64,000 nt of DNA, from contig SVJM01000005.1 of NCBI GenBank assembly GCA_015068975.1, positions 1 through 64,000 of the forward strand, given 5' to 3'. The notes under the pieces are model-generated. The model was not told the DNA's origin and ran no database searches. It saw only the letters and a list, made by a program, of their open reading frames with translations. The stretch is from Oscillospiraceae bacterium (GTDB lineage: Bacteria > Bacillota > Clostridia > UMGS1810). Below, one piece after another: positions 61,861 through 64,000 of this stretch (its first letter is position 1; each line of letters begins with the position of its first letter). A program made the translations under genes and the position numbers.

Positions 61861-63240
61861 ATGGATGAATTCAAAAAAGATTTATTTGATGAAGAAATAA
61901 AGTCAGAAGAAACAACAGAAGATGTATCAGCAGTTGAAAACATTGAAGAAATTGAAGAATATGAAGAGATTGTTGATGAGATTGTTGAGTCTGACGATGA
62001 AGAGAAGGATTTCTCCATCAATTTCTATGACAAGGGCGAAGAGAAAGAGACCGCGGACAGTGGTTCTGAGTTTTATGTGACCACATATAACGATACTAAG
62101 AAAAAGAAAAAGAAGAAATTTGGCACATTGGCTTTGGTGACAGCAATTATCCTTACAATGGTTGTTTCAGTGTTTGGTACATCATTTGTAGCACTTAAGT
62201 TTTATGAATACTCACTGAAAAACGAAAGTGAAACACCGCTTCTGGACAAAGCACAGGGTAAGCCTGCCAAAGCAATCACTGCAAATTCAAACAAAGAAAA
62301 GCTTGAAATCCCTGATATCGCAGAAAAAGTGGGACCTGCAGTTGTAGGTATCATAAATAAGGCAACAAGCAAAAACTATTTCTATTATGCTCAGCCTGAA
62401 ACAATCGAGCAGGGAAGTGGCTCGGGTATTATTATTTCAAGTGACGGATATATTATCACAAACTATCATGTAATAGAAGGGGCAGAAGAAATTACCGTTA
62501 TCCTTAATACAGGAAAGGAATTGGCTGCTTCACTCAAAGGTGGCGATGCAAGGACAGACCTTGCACTGCTTAAGGTAGATGCAACAGACCTTCCCTTTGC
62601 AACACTTGGTGACAGTACAGCTCTTCGTGTAGGTGACCTTGCAGTAGCAATCGGTAACCCACTCGGCCAGGAGCTTGCAGGAACAGTAACAGTTGGTTAT
62701 ATAAGTGCACTGAATCGTTCTATCACAATTGACAATAAGACTCTTACACTTATTCAGACCGATGCAGCAATCAACCCCGGTAATTCCGGTGGTGCTCTGG
62801 TGAATGCATATGGCGAAGTAATAGGTATAAACACAGCTAAGATTTCTTCAAATCAGCTTGAAGGTCTGGGATTTGCAATTCCTACAGCAGAAGCCCGTCC
62901 TATTATCGAGGATCTTATGTCTGCAGGATATGTTAAGGGAAGACCTGTAATCGGTATTTCCGGTCAGGCTATCACAAGCCAACAGGCAAAGGCTTACGGT
63001 CTTGTGGAAGGTGTATATGTATACTCAATTTCATCCACATCACCTGCATATATGTCAGGTCTCAAAATCGGTGATATTATCATTGAGGTAGAAGGACAGC
63101 AGGTAAAGACAGTAGACGAAATCAATAATATCAAGAATAAGTATAAGCCAAATGATGTAATAAATATCACAGTATGGAGAAATGGCACAACTATGACAGT
63201 GAAGCTTGTTCTTGGCGAAGAGACACCTGTTACCGGCTGA
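61861..63240 (+). CDS. HtrA/DegP-family membrane-anchored serine protease
   Basis: A 459-residue trypsin-like protease. The N-terminal ~85 residues are cytoplasmic and very acidic; a polylysine stretch precedes one TM (about 85-108). The protease domain has the triad His in NYHVIEG, Asp in ARTDLALLK and Ser in NPGNSGGAL, and a single C-terminal PDZ domain (about 355-445) follows. It degrades misfolded exported proteins outside the membrane. ATG 61861 is chosen because GGAGGT lies nine bases ahead. Location after a two-component system suggests regulation by envelope stress. Confidence 0.94.
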   Translation: MDEFKKDLFDEEIKSEETTEDVSAVENIEEIEEYEEIVDEIVESDDEEKDFSINFYDKGEEKETADSGSEFYVTTYNDTKKKKKKKFGTLALVTAIILTMVVSVFGTSFVALKFYEYSLKNESETPLLDKAQGKPAKAITANSNKEKLEIPDIAEKVGPAVVGIINKATSKNYFYYAQPETIEQGSGSGIIISSDGYIITNYHVIEGAEEITVILNTGKELAASLKGGDARTDLALLKVDATDLPFATLGDSTALRVGDLAVAIGNPLGQELAGTVTVGYISALNRSITIDNKTLTLIQTDAAINPGNSGGALVNAYGEVIGINTAKISSNQLEGLGFAIPTAEARPIIEDLMSAGYVKGRPVIGISGQAITSQQAKAYGLVEGVYVYSISSTSPAYMSGLKIGDIIIEVEGQQVKTVDEINNIKNKYKPNDVINITVWRNGTTMTVKLVLGEETPVTG

Positions 63241-63316
63241 TAGTATCATTAATTTGTTTGCTTCACGCAGTAAATTATTATGCGTGTGATTTCCAAATAA
63301 TAGCAAAAACAGAAAG

Positions 63317-63360
63317 AGAAAGTCGTTCCCCCCGACTTTCTTTTTCTTTTTCTTTTTCTA
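63317..63360 (+). terminator. Terminator of htrA
   Basis: AGAAAGTCG / CGACTTTCT stem with a 7-base C-rich loop and a long T/C-rich tail. Confidence 0.85.
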
Positions 63361-63434
63361 ATACTTGCATTGAATAATATTTTGTGATATACTAGCTAAG
63401 TTTAGGAAAAGATATACATAAAGGAAGTGTAATT

Positions 63435-64000
63435 TTGAAAGAAATTTTTTCTGTGTTCAGTGCCACACTTTCACCTATGCTTGTACTGTTTATATGTATG
63501 GTGATTGGATTTATACTAAATAAAAAAGAACTTATCCCCAGGGATACTGCTCAGGTGTTGTCTAAGCTTGAAAACTATATTCTGGTGCCCTCGCTTATCA
63601 TAAATACATTTTCAAAATACTGTACGCCGGAGTCAGTAAGTGAGAATTATAAGTATATTCTGTATTCTCTGATAGCACTTTTTATGGCGATAGTAATAGC
63701 AGTGCCGTTGTCAAAGCTTTTTGCAAAGAAGCCCTATGACAGAAATATATATATTTATGCCCTGGCATTTGGTAATTTTTCCTTTATGGGAAATGCCATT
63801 GTGCCTGCCATTATGGGAGAGGAGTATCTGTATAACTATATGCTGTTTACATTGTCCCTGAATGTGGCGGTTTATACATGGGGTGTGCTAATGCTTATAC
63901 CTAAGTCAAAGTCCAAAAAGAGTCCTTTAAAGGCACTTCTTAATCCCATATTTATATCCATTATAATTGGTGCCACACTTGGACTTAGCGGTGCTTCCAA
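63435..64000 (+). CDS. AEC-family (auxin efflux carrier) transporter, partial
   Basis: The first 188 codons of a membrane transporter, running off the window end. Five or six TM helices are visible, including SPMLVLFICMVIGFILNKK and the conserved GNFSFMGNAIVPAIMG segment that resembles the central motif of AEC carriers. AEC proteins move small organic anions such as malate. The likely start is TTG 63435, seven bases after AAGGAAG. The C-terminal half is missing, so substrate cannot be guessed. Confidence 0.82.
   Translation, partial: MKEIFSVFSATLSPMLVLFICMVIGFILNKKELIPRDTAQVLSKLENYILVPSLIINTFSKYCTPESVSENYKYILYSLIALFMAIVIAVPLSKLFAKKPYDRNIYIYALAFGNFSFMGNAIVPAIMGEEYLYNYMLFTLSLNVAVYTWGVLMLIPKSKSKKSPLKALLNPIFISIIIGATLGLSGAS

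Overview
The window is AT-rich (low-GC Firmicutes style) with strong AGGAGG ribosome binding sites and TTGACA/TATAAT promoters. Gene content points to a spore-forming anaerobe of the Clostridia: ctsR-mcsA-mcsB-clpC, spmA/spmB, hemZ, Rex, a zinc-finger AbrB-type regulator and a glycyl-radical enzyme. The xylanase, sugar oxidoreductases, SGNH esterase and Leloir galactose genes suggest a plant-glycan user such as a gut or rumen Lachnospiraceae-like species. I cannot name the species, and I see no rRNA or tRNA gene.

Layout. 1-440: a short intergenic stretch with one copy of a structured repeat, itself interrupted by a MITE-like insertion. 441-4976: the CtsR-regulated clpC operon (minus strand). 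5034-16098: an AraC regulator divergent from a GH10 xylanase, followed by four Gfo/Idh/MocA oxidoreductases, an atypical glycyl-radical enzyme and an SGNH esterase; this reads as a glycan-utilisation locus. 16110-24412: housekeeping genes (comM, asnS, a TPR protein, a short LarC-like protein, an RluD-like synthase, recR, greA, lysS). 24413-30757: a more AT-rich accessory island with a minimal nucleotidyltransferase and its partner, an unknown protein, a KAP-type P-loop NTPase, a candidate structured RNA with its own promoter and terminator, and a lipoprotein gene broken by an in-frame stop. 31216-35152: secF, secD, a TIGR04086-like membrane protein, yajC and an AbrB-type regulator. 35298-39203: spmA, spmB, metG, tatD. 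39260-42771: an AraC regulator divergent from two FAD-type oxidoreductase genes. 42995-50620: galT, galK, thyA, folA, a MATE exporter, aconitase and rex. 50620-51855: a tandem array of ~227-bp units. 51890-58727: hemZ, an MBL-fold hydrolase, two more structured repeats, rsh (RelA/SpoT) and recJ, all minus strand. 58897-64000: nth, a two-component system, an HtrA-type protease and the start of an AEC transporter.

The most unusual signals are two. (1) A family of intergenic structured repeats (146-279, 30955-31168, 54026-54271, 54307-54493, and the tandem array at 50620-51855 in the opposite orientation). They share two long-range stems that keep pairing while their sequence changes, a conserved GAGC...GCGAA internal loop, and a 3' GATCYGGAGT-like tail. 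(2) The accessory island at 24.6-29.6 kb, which has the look of an uncharacterised defence or toxin-antitoxin locus next to a promoter-RNA-terminator unit. The glycyl-radical enzyme, with Gly-Cys-Asn at its predicted active site and no activase beside it, is a third item worth following.
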